Below, piece after piece: positions 1 to 14,200 of a stretch of DNA of 27,646 nt. The notes under the pieces were generated by a model. That model was given only the letters and a program-made list of their open reading frames with translations, searched no databases and had not been told where the DNA came from. The DNA lies in contig NW_003152252.1 of the NCBI RefSeq assembly GCF_000003605.2, positions 121,234 through 148,879 of the forward strand, read 5' to 3'. This stretch comes from Saccoglossus kowalevskii. Its lineage: Eukaryota; Hemichordata; Enteropneusta; Harrimaniidae. Every line of letters begins with the position of its first letter. Position 1 is the stretch's first letter. The translations under genes and the position numbers were made by a program.

Positions 1-535
1 GCCGCCATTTGGCTATCGTTAATGAGATCATGAAACAAATGCACATACATATTTGTGACATGATGTACCTTGTGTGTGTGAAGTTTGAACTTGATCAATC
101 CAAGCATGTCTCAGATACGGATCCAGAACTGAATTCTTTAAAACAAAATGGCCGCCAGTCGGCCATTTCGAACCCGATCCAAAAAAAAAAATGACGTGCA
201 TCAAGGTCCTATTATGCTTAATGTATGTACCAAATTTGAACAAAATCCGTCCATGCATAACTGAGATCCGGGTCCGGAATGGTGAAAATGTGCGATTTTG
301 ATGCATTTTCGGCCTTAAAATGGCCACTATTCGGCTATCGTTAATCGGATCATGAAAAAAATGCATGTGCATATGTCCCATATAATGTTTGATGTATGAG
401 TGAAGTTTGAACTTAATCGGTCCATGCATGTTCGAGATACAGGTGATCACGGACGCACGGACGCACGGACGGACGCACACAGGGCAAAACATAAGTCCCC
501 GTTTTCGGACTGAGTCCGAACGGGGACTAATTAAT
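1..535 (+). repeat. Interspersed repeat, family A (internal repeats of about 165 bp, 3' hairpin)
   Basis: Three diverged units follow one another, near 1-145, 147-313 and 314-450. Each has a core like AAAATGGCCGCCAGTCGG, then an ATCATGAAA.AAATGCA stretch and a GTGAAGTTTGAACTT..TCC.TGCATG stretch. The element ends in a GGACGCAC-type run and a hairpin at 494-528, whose arms AGTCCCCGTT..TCGGAC and GTCCGAACGGGGACT pair with a two-base bulge, followed by CTAA. A related copy with the same hairpin end is at 24816-25190, and a fragment lies near 795-880. No coding potential seen. Class unknown: a hairpin followed by CTAA recalls Helitron 3' ends, but nothing else supports that. The left end lies outside the window. 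Confidence 0.7.
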
Positions 536-794
536 GTAAATTGTCATGGACATTATAACCCCCCCCCCCCCGAGTGTAGTTATAGCAACAAGATACAAGT
601 CAGTCCAGTGCTTTAAGTGTATGCAGTGAACTGCCTTGTGAAAAAAAGTTGTATACATGCTGCTAGAAGACTGCACGGAACACTAGATTAAAAGTTCAAC
701 ATGTCCAAGACACATTTAAGGTAGTTAAATACCGAATTTTCTGGACAGATTGATAAAGTTTTTAGAAACTAGTTGTCAGTAATCGGCAGACATG

Positions 795-880
795 GGTGGG
801 AAAAAAACAAAATGGCTGCCAGTCAACCATATTCGTTAGAATCTTAAATCTATGTGCACATGTAACCTAATATGCATGAT
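795..880 (+). repeat. Fragment of repeat family A
   Basis: Contains ACAAAATGGCTGCCAGTC followed by a CCATATT..TTAGAATC stretch and a TATGCATGATCAT stretch. The same order of motifs occurs in the copy at 24816-24900. It abuts the family B MITE at 886. Confidence 0.5.
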
Positions 881-885
881 CATAA

Positions 886-1054
886 TACTGTAGAATACTT
901 TATTTTCGCTGAAGAGATGATTCCGTGAAAATAAAATCCTGCGAATATACTTTTTTTCCTATATTTCACATTAAACTCATTAAAATCAGTGAAAATAAAT
1001 TCCAAGCAAAAGGCCCAAAAAGCCTTTTCAGCGAAAATAAAGTATTTCACAGTA
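886..1054. mobile_element. MITE, family B, copy 1
   Basis: The left end TACTGTAGAATACTTTATTT (then TCGCTG) is the near-perfect reverse complement of the right end (CAGCGAAAATAAAGTATTTC then ACAGTA). The 169-bp body has no reading frame. Two further copies with the same ends and a shared interior (CCTATATTT..CATT.AACTC) lie at 11109-11309 and 23112-23307. If the outer TA on each side is the target duplication, this resembles non-autonomous Tc1/mariner elements; that class is inference. Confidence 0.75.
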
Positions 1055-1276
1055 CAAAGTGCATTTCTAGACAATTTTAGGCCCAACATGGCCACCTGCA
1101 AGCCACATTTTGTCAAATTATAAAAATTTACATTCATATGCAAGTCATCACACATTATTTTTGCATTGAGTTTGGTCAAAAATTATTCTCTGAACAATGA
1201 CAATGCAAGTAGCATTTAACTGACCATAGGCAAAAAAAGAATAAAGGAACAAAAAGATGAAGTTTTGTATAATATA

Positions 1277-1282
1277 TTTATT
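1277..1282 (-). terminator. Candidate polyadenylation signal of ZNF367
   Basis: AATAAA on the minus strand. It is the first canonical hexamer I see downstream of the ZNF367 stop codon and would give a 3' UTR of about 1.17 kb covering 1277-2448, an AT-rich stretch with no other gene. ATTAAA variants occur closer, so a shorter UTR is possible. Confidence 0.35.
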
Positions 1283-2448
1283 TCCATCTATACTGCAAAC
1301 AAATGCAGTCATGGAAAAAAAAGCAATGCACGACAACAGAACAAATTTAACACGACTTCCTACAAATAAAAGGTCTTGTTACAAAAATTTGAGAAATATA
1401 CATGCATCACATGGCAGTGAGGATGGCCGCTGAGGTCAATAAATAAAATAAATTTCTGTTAAAGGTAGAAACTGACATTGTAGCACTTTCATATTGTCGT
1501 TGCCTTGGTGATTAAAAGTTGCTATATTCATTTTATATCTAAAAAATTGAATGGTCAACTCTCGACTGAAACAAAGAATGAAAAGGATAAAAAATAGAAA
1601 ACAAGCTCAAGAAACTTTCCAGTCAAGGCTCTCAGAAAAGAGAAAGAAATATATGAAATGATATTTACATACAATTGTAGGTCAGTACGAGAGCTGCCTG
1701 ACAAATTACCTAATTCATTCTTGAAGCTAAAACTATCTGGTTATTGCCTTCAACCGAGTGAATACTTATGGAGACGTAAAAATCTACGACATTAAATTAT
1801 CTACCTCCAAGAGAGTTCAAGTTCAACATCTACATACAACCATAAATTATCAAATTCAAGTGCATTAAAGCTGAAAACAATACATCATTCTTATGCATCA
1901 CACTAGCACTATTTAGACTTGAAAAATGGGCATTTCTCGAGTTCACTGCAAACAAAATTCACTTTTGTCACTGCAGAAAATCTGAATTAATGGCAATATT
2001 AAAACTTTGTGAGGATTCGTGAAATTGTATAAATATTCTTAAAAAGCAGCAACAATTTTAAAGCTGCGACATTGTGAATGTTATAAAAAAATTCTCAAAC
2101 AGTTTTTATCAAGTACAAAACTACTTGTTTCAAAAATACTATTATATTTTTAAATAAGGTATCAAATTGTTGCAATTCAGTATAAATCTTCGATTTTTCA
2201 TAATTTAAGTATAAAAGATGGAGCAAAAATATTTACAACTTGGGACAATATAATTCTGGGTATAATACTATCTTTAAAGTACGCAAAGTGGCCTCCTTTG
2301 TGTTCCAAAAAACCATATTTCTGAAGAACAGCGATGGCACAAACCACCATAAAGAATTTGGATCACAAAGGGGGCGCACAGACAACCTAGCTAGCTTGTG
2401 AAGGCAAAGCTGTCACCAGCAGATAAAAGTCTTCAAATTCAATTCCAT

Positions 2449-6030
<3,582 letters not shown>

Positions 6031-6069
6031 GTTGTTGCCGTGTTGTTGTTAGATCTCAACTGATGATGT

Positions 6070-6103
6070 CCCCGCCAAATCAACGTTTTTTTTATTTCCC
6101 GCC
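6070..6103. promoter_or_regulatory. Pair of E2F-type sites just upstream of the ZNF367 start
   Basis: TTTGGCGGGG on the minus strand (6070-6079) and TTTCCCGCC on the plus strand (6095-6103) both match the E2F consensus TTTSSCGC. They lie 40-73 bp upstream of the ZNF367 ATG. The motif match is seen; binding is inferred. Confidence 0.55.
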
Positions 6104-6640
6104 TGATTTCGAAAAGCATGACGGGAATAAAATTTGCATGCAATTTGCATGCGTGGCTTCTGTAATGCTAATTTTTTGTTTACAAGTATACAATCAGGAT
6201 TATCCTCCAAATATACTGTATTAAGCCATAATTTGTCGTGTTTTCTCGCTCTCACTTTACTTGTTCGTTATTAAACTTGCCATATGTCTCACTTTTTAAT
6301 ACTTACATGGAATTTAAGGAGAAACAAAAGTAAAAATATACCAAAACTCGTAACATTTCCGTGACTCCGGCAGCTGCGTGCGCACCCGCCCCTTTTCTTG
6401 ACCTACCAAAACCCTAAATGCGGCGTGTTTATGCATGCAGGTCAATCAAGTTCGTCATTGTTTCGAAAAGAATGGAAAGCGGGAAATGTTTTTTTTTTTT
6501 CAAAGAAATGTTAACAGAATAACAAAGAAGACAAAGATTTGTGTTCGACGGCATTTCATTAGACACCTGGCTTTAACGCGCCTTTTTTCTTGAAATCCAT
6601 GAAACAAAGGATGGTCAACGAAAACATTGATGTATGTTAT

Positions 6641-6652
6641 TTTCGCGGGAAA
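6641..6652. promoter_or_regulatory. Near-palindromic E2F-type site
   Basis: TTTCGCGGGAAA matches the E2F consensus on both strands with one departure from perfect symmetry. It sits within the shared upstream region, about 610 bp from the ZNF367 ATG. Confidence 0.5.
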
Positions 6653-8221
6653 TTTAACTAAATTAGCTTTACGTTTTAATTATTTTTTATTTCATAAATT
6701 TGACATAAATCCAGAAGAATTATTCTTCACGCGAACGCATTCCTACACATGCACGACTGTCTCTTAGTATTATTATTTTACATCGCTCCCTTTGTATCGA
6801 CCATGGCGAAATCGACTTCAAAAATAATTTAACTTATTTCATCGACGAAATTATTTATACTCCTCCAGAAAATGTACAATGTTGCACAATGAAATATTTC
6901 ATGTGAAATAACGAACGTAACAAACTACAAAGTCACTGTTTTCAGACGATGATGGGAAATTCCATCAGTGTTTTTTCTCGACTCGGAAGAACCGGTGCCT
7001 TGATTCAGTGGCTTCATATCGCGATGGATCGTGGTGTTCGGGGAATGACGCTTAACATACGAAGGACTGTCTGGGGTTGACACACGGGAATCAAACAACA
7101 TAAACAAGTAAATAAATTTCACGTTATTTCCATTTTCAGAGAATTTCAAGGTCATTTCTGAAGAGACTTTGGTCTCCGCGGCGGCACTCGTACGGAAATC
7201 ACGAAATGTATTTGCGATGGCGTTTGTGGTTATTCGTGTGTTTGGATTTGATTTCTAAAATACAAATAGAGTAAAAAAAATTAGAAATGTGAGAGATATA
7301 CGGTTATGCGAGATATTGAACATACACTGGATGATGTATAAAACAAGTGATGAGGAAATACGCGAATCGTCACAAAAGATCGACGGAACAAAGAACACGC
7401 CGTGTGCGTCTGATACTGACTACGTTACTACTCGATTTCAATGATTTTTTAGGGGATTTTATTCAAATTTTAATTGTGATGATATACCCGGGGTTCCGAA
7501 ATTATACTGATTATTTCAGGGGTGATTTATTTTCGTTCTTGCACCAACATGATGTCGACGTTGGTCAATGCACTGCAACACGGATGATATCGATGATAAA
7601 CTGTAACACTGATAAAATAATAATCTGAATGACTTTTTTTTAATTATCATGAGGATTTTTCCGAACACAGTGACATTTTATCGAGTATGTCTGCTATTTC
7701 AGTTTCAGTTTTTAAATTCTGAAGATTCTGAGAACTTAAAATGGCAGAAATAATTTACATTTTTTTGGACAAGAAAACTCCTAGCATGTACCAGTAAACG
7801 CAAAACAAAGCGTGTTGTCAATTTTAATATTTTATTTTTTCCCCTCTGATTTTTGTACTCGTTTGCCGAAATTCATTTTTTATGTCAAGTAAATGTGTCT
7901 ATGAAAAAGAAACTCGAATAGAAACTTCCCGCGCAATTCACTGGAACATCTGTTCTAGTCATTTCGGTGCCTTTGAGTGTTATCATGCAAATGTGGTCAT
8001 TGTTGTCTCTTATTGTGTTGTTTCGTGACGGACCCTGGAAATTGCGCGAAAAAACAACCACTCATTTATGCATAGCGACTGGTCCACAGCGCCATCAACG
8101 GCGAACCTCGTGTAGGGATTCCACAGCACATCAGCCATATTGGATTCCAGGTAGCATTTACTCCAACGCGGTTTGCGTTTAAATCCAAGCCATCCTTCGA
8201 TTATAGAAGGATTCAGACAGA

Positions 8222-11200
8222 ATGGATTGCTCCTACGGGATAGGAGTGGCGAACAGATATGCCTTATTTCTAGATTCGGAAGTAGATCCTGACGCATTGA
8301 ACGATGTCGAGGATCAAAAGAAGGACCAGGAGAAGCCCTCAAAGAAGCAGGACAAGAGGGCCAAAGGAGAAGCCAAATCGAAACAGAACCAGCAGCAAGT
8401 AAACAGTAAAAAGGAACCCTTGCAGCCGTCAAATACTAGAAAAGAAGGTCTGTTTCTTGTTCGTAGTGTTGGTTATTTGAAACTGTTGTTAAACTGAAAA
8501 TGCGAGCTCAAAACAGCAGAGGTTGTGTCGGCAAGACATGTGGTCGCATATATTATGTAGTCATATCACAGTCTCGATAGCGCATTTTATTTCGTATTTT
8601 AAACTCGTAACAACCCAAATTATTGTCTTTAAAATTGTGTGCACATTTTTCACTCTGAAAATTTTATATAAATGATGTGAATATTACGTTTAGATACTTG
8701 ACAACTATGAACCAATCTATACGCCATTTTCACCTCATTTTTTTATTCAATTACTAGATATACTGCGCTTGCGTCTCCTCTCTGGATTCAGAGATTGACC
8801 TTAGAATAATAAAACAAGCACGCGTTGTAAGCTGCTAAACAACTATTGATAATGATCAAGCATGATTGTTAGTGTTCAGGTCATCATAAACCCAACAAGA
8901 GATGTCACATTACAAGTGATCCAAATGAATCAAATTTTCAGCGTTCAATCAGTTCACAAATGCGTGTTGTATGTATTCAATGTAATTTTTTGTAGAAATG
9001 ACCCAACCCCCATTATACAAGTGAACTGTTTTCAGTAACTGCCAGATCAAGAGTTTAGCTGTGGTGCCTTGGTTTTGCCGTCGACTCTGTTTGCCACAGA
9101 TCAGTGTATTTGGAGCCATGATGCCTGGAGCCACTATAATCAACTTAGAATAAAAATAATTTGGTATATACTAGAGGATATAAGGATATCCTACGAGTGA
9201 CCCTTCGATATCAGATTTATTTAACCTTTACATTTACTTGTTTAATAAGCCTGGTTTTATAGGAGTGTCCATGCAATTGATATCTGGTTTATCGCATACA
9301 TCTTTTTCAGAGCTTTATGAAGGCCAATTTGTGAGTGCGTGTTCAGGATCAGTGTTCCCTCTCATTTACATTAAAGTTTGATCGATTGTCATGACTACAT
9401 TTATAATATTATAATTACTGATTCAATGTTTTTTTACATTCTGTAAAATTGGCACAAGACAAGAATGAAAAATATTTCTGGGAGCAGAGCAGTTGAGGTC
9501 AGGGAATTCAAAATTGCTGTTTGACCTTGGGAATGAATACAAATTTTCCCTAATTGCAACAGGGACTGTCATTTACAATGACTTGTTTTAAATGTTCGCT
9601 TTAAACACTTTACACCTTTATCAGTGTCGACTCTAGTTTTGCTTTACTGAATAACACAGAACAGTCAACAGCTAAAAATAGTTTTGCATCAAATATGTTC
9701 CACTACTCCAAATGAATGCTTGGAATGCATGGTTGTACACTGTACTGGGTTAAAATAGAAATGGTTTTCTGGTTTAAATGCACTGTGTGTAGGGCACAGT
9801 ATTTTTGTAGCAATTCATTAATTTGTTTCCTCTAGAGTTTCAATCGTTTCATCACAAATTCACAAAATAGTCCCGGTTATAGTCTGCCCTTTCTTTCAGA
9901 AGATCGGACAAAAATAGTGCATACAAATTTGGGCGAGAATGTCTGGTGGTAAAAAGGTTAAAACTAGAGTTCAGTGTCAGACCCAGAGTAATTTGTGCCC
10001 CAACTCCCCAAATGCTAAATATTTATGAGAAATTGTAAGGTCTTACAAGTTGTCATAAACATTAACTTTCATTGGGGGGAGGTATACATTTGCCGATTTG
10101 TAAACATTGACCGGTTAAAGACCGGTTTGTTTTATAATTAACCTTTACAATCCATGAACGTTCCGTTCAAGTAGAGCTGTTGTAAACATTTCCTATCAAG
10201 TTTTAAATTATTTTTCGTCAGTTTATAATTAACTGCATATCCCCAATTTGCATCTAAAATATGTGACTGAATATTACAGCAGTGCATTTTATGCTGCAAT
10301 TATGATAATAAACTTGCCATGTGTAGAGTTTTTGACAATGAAATGTCAAAATACCAGAAAATGCTTCAATAAAGGACCAGGTCATCTGATCTGGGACTTG
10401 TTTCCTCGCGGATTTGTTCCAATAAAAATTTAAAATTTGCAATGGAGAATACTTATCCATAGATGTTAGAGATCACATCACAATGCCACCATGTTCCACA
10501 CACTGTATCATTTCTCTAGCTCAGGTCAACACAATAATTTTATAAAAAATAGAAAAAAATAATCATTTTCTCTAAATAGAAATAAAATAAATGCTATTTT
10601 TGTTTTGATGCCCCTTTTATTTGTACTTCACATAATACTTACTTGAGTGGCATAGTGACCAATTGTTTGTCCTTGAAACTATTGATTTAGTAGATTTTCC
10701 TTTGTCATTACTCAATTTATTAAATTTGTAAATCATTCAAGAAGTGATTACCAGTAGTATAAAGTTCATTGAAGTGTATAAAGCTCATTGATTAACGTTG
10801 CTTTCTTTAAATATAAAATTAGCAGTCATTTATAAATCTAGCTGAAACAGGTTGGCTGGCCAAGCATGCACACCTCCCTCCATTCCAAGTGCTGCGTGTG
10901 TCAGACAGAAATTAGAACAGCCAAAGTCACTGTACAAGCACATTAAGAGTAACTGCAATGTTTGTACAACGGTTCAATGATAGCTAGCAAATTCGCAAAA
11001 CCTTTAGTCTTTGTAGACTTGACAGCTACATCTGTTTCGTAGTTTTCAGTACACTGTGATATATGAAAGCAATCGGGTTCGGTTGCCTATTGTCGTGATT
11101 AGTTCAAATACTGTAAAATACTTTATTTTCACTCAGAATTAATTTTCGCTGTAGTAATGATTCGGTGAAAATAAATTCCAGCGAATATACTATTTTTCCT

Positions 11201-14200
11201 ATATTTTACATTCAACTCGCCAAAAATTTGTAAAAATACATTCCATACAAAACGCCTAAAGTCTTTTCAGCGAAAATTTATTCCTGCTAAAATAAAGTAT
11301 TTCACAGTATATCATCATGCATTCCTCCAACGTAGCATATATCTACCACTAGTTTAAAACTTCATTTGCCTTTTCTCAGATGATTTGCATTGCAGAAGTG
11401 TCAATAGAATTTCATAGTTGTGAAAGTTGGCGTGGTCAGACAAATGGCATTACAATCGACAATCTTCCTACAACAAAGTTTCTAAGAAATTACTTTAGCG
11501 ATGATTTAACATATTCCTTCAATAATTTTGAACATATTTAAAGAAATTGAGAGTGAATGTCTCTCATTATGCCAATAGCACTTGCAGAATATGTATTGCA
11601 AGAACTGGTTGGAATTAACACCAATTGATCTTTGTCGTATTAACTGGTTTTTTACTAACTTAGATTCTACGAGAGAGACCCTGAATAAGCCACCTCGCCG
11701 GCAACAACAACAACAGCAGCAACAACAACCCCAACAACAGGATGGGGATAACTCACGACGACAAGGAAACCGCTCAACATTCAATAGCTTTGACATTGAA
11801 AACAAGAGGCCCGATAACCGACGTAATCGAAGACCATTCACTCCACGTGACGACACCGAAGGAACACCGACACAAACAACTCCCCAACAGGTTGATTTCA
11901 GGAATGAACGTGATTCACGAGAAAGATCTGAACGTGGACGAGGATTCCGTGGAAGAGGACGTGGCAGGGGTGGATACTTTGGAGGACGTGATAATCGAGG
12001 AAAACGCGAATTTGAACGACACAGTGGAAGTGATAAAAGGTGAGGCAGTTTTAGTAATGACATGCATGTCTTTTTTTGGTGAAAGGTAGCTTGACACATG
12101 CTCATTTGTGCTTTTTTCTTTTCCTAGCTTGGTGGCTTATTTTGCTTGTGAAAATATTGCTTCTCACATTTCAGAGTTGCGATGCTGATGTTTGCCCCCC
12201 CCCCCCCCCAATATTGGTCTGAATTCATATTTTTGATACTTTTCTGAAAAACTTAAGCCACACCTGTGTTCTAGTTTCAGTCAATTATGCTTAATAACAT
12301 GCACTTGTCTCAGAACACCAAAATGAGTTCTAAAGCTAGACACCAATTTGATTTATAGAGACGAGAAATACCAAACTATCATAACAGTTTACTGATCAGG
12401 CTCATTTTTTAATGGCTGGTTAATCTTTCCTGTCACTAGTCAAAAATATATTGAGTGTTTTTGAAATAAAAGAATACTTTTTTGCATAAACTTGGGGCCA
12501 ACTTCAGCATCATTTCTGAATCTGTGGTTTCCACTGCTGTATATATTGCATTCATGAATAATTCTATACCGTGTGTAACCGTAATAATTTTGTGACTGAA
12601 TTTGAAGGACAAATGCAAATTTGTATTCAGGAACAATTATACTTTGGTTTTTGAGTGCAGATATCGTTTGCTCTAAGATTTGGCCCCAAGAAGAGTTGTG
12701 ATTTTATATAAAAAACATCTTTAATCAGATATTTGGGAATACAAATCATTTCTCATTGTCCAGTTTCACAGAAAAACTTTGGCTTCTCACTGAGAAAGTT
12801 TTGCATTAAAGGCAGTCAGTGACTGTAATAAATCAATCATTCTGGTGCCCAAAATGTTCAATAACTTGTTCTACCAACTTGTTCTAGAAACATGCACATT
12901 TCAAGCCAGTTTCCAGTTAACTATTTGAGTTCTGTAGTTACTGAGCAGTGTAAATTACATGATGGAGGTGGGAGTGGAATTTGACCATGTTGCCATTTAA
13001 TAGATCTCCTTTGCCGATACCTGCATGCATATGTGTATGCTAAGTTTACATAAATTATATTTTGTCCTCCTACTTCATCAGCATGTAACACACTTCCTTG
13101 TTTAAATATGCTTTTTCATTCTTTCTACTTTAATAGTATTCTTACCTTGTCTCTTCCTACCTTTTTAAGTAGCTCTGTGAAAGCCCAAGACAAACGTGAT
13201 GGTGCTGGTTCCCATAATTGGGGCAACGTACGTGATGATGTCAAGGAAGCCACAAACCCCGAATTGAACACCTCTGCAGTCAGTGACGATGCTGAGTACG
13301 CTAACAAAACTGGTGATGAAGCGACCGAACCAAAGTAAGTAGAACGTTCAATGATTTGTCTGTTATTATATTATTTCATCTTGAAATAATGTCATCAAAT
13401 ATCAAAAAAAGGATTCTATTTTCATTTGGGATAAGGTTTCGGCCTATTTTGCCAACTTTAAAATTACAATCGCATGCATAAAATGGTGATAAATTGATCT
13501 ATGATAACAGTGTTCTCCCGAGGAATTTAAACCACTGTGGCGGACTAATTTGCATATGATTTGCATATCATTTACATAATAAAAGGTTGACCAAAGCACA
13601 TTTACATCCACATAACAAACAACATATATTTTCAAAAACAATGTGGCACATATTTATTTGTTTCATACAGTGTTATAAACACTATTCTTTTGGGATATTA
13701 ATGAGCTCAGTCACAGTGCAAATATTTTTTCTATTGGAGTCAAAATAATACGTTTCACAATTTAGAAGAGTTTGAATTTAAAAATGAAAAATTGTCAAAT
13801 CGAAATGGAAATGCTGCAGACTATTAAAAACAAACAAATAAATTGTAAAAGGCTAAATGAAACTCATTTGAAACGTTTCAGCCAGGAATATGTTCTCGAC
13901 TTCCATGATCTTATTTACTACAAAAACATTCTCCTTCAAAAAATTGTTCATTATTCGTACCATCAGCTTCTACAACGTTTACATTTACAGTAATGAACGA
14001 ACAAATAAAACTTCCAAACGATCATCAAAGTTACGATGTGACTNNNNNNNNNNNNNNNNNNNNNNNNNNNNNNNNNNNNNNNNNNNNNNNNNNNNNNNNN
14101 NNNNNNNNNNNNNNNNNNNNNNNNNNNNNNNNNNNNNNNNNNNNNNNNNNNNNNNNNNNNNNNNNNNNNNNNNNNNNNNNNNNNNNNNNNNNNNNNNNNN

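Larger units (their letters stand above)
6031..8221. promoter_or_regulatory. Divergent promoter region between ZNF367 and SERBP1/HABP4
   Basis: These 2.2 kb lie between two start codons pointing away from each other and must hold both 5' UTRs and promoters. No open frame here looks like a gene. E2F-type motifs recur: 6070-6079 (TTTGGCGGGG on the minus strand), 6095-6103 (TTTCCCGCC), 6479-6486 (GCGGGAAA), 6641-6652 (TTTCGCGGGAAA, nearly palindromic), 7926-7934 (TTCCCGCGC) and 8044-8052 (GCGCGAAAA). Transcription start sites cannot be placed, and I see no convincing TATA box for either gene. Confidence 0.7.

Noticed and set aside
28-492. 154-aa minus-strand frame near the left edge
   Set aside because: It lies wholly inside repeat family A, and its internal repeats follow the 165-bp DNA units.
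8131-8141. CArG box (serum response element) upstream of SERBP1/HABP4
   Set aside because: CCATATTGG has only five A/T bases between CC and GG, so it does not match the 10-bp consensus.
8010-8432. 140-aa minus-strand frame
   Set aside because: It lies antisense to the first SERBP1/HABP4 exon and its upstream region, with no recognisable domain.
11506-12105. 199-aa minus-strand frame
   Set aside because: It is antisense to SERBP1/HABP4 exon 2; its serine, cysteine and proline runs mirror the RGG and glutamine codons.
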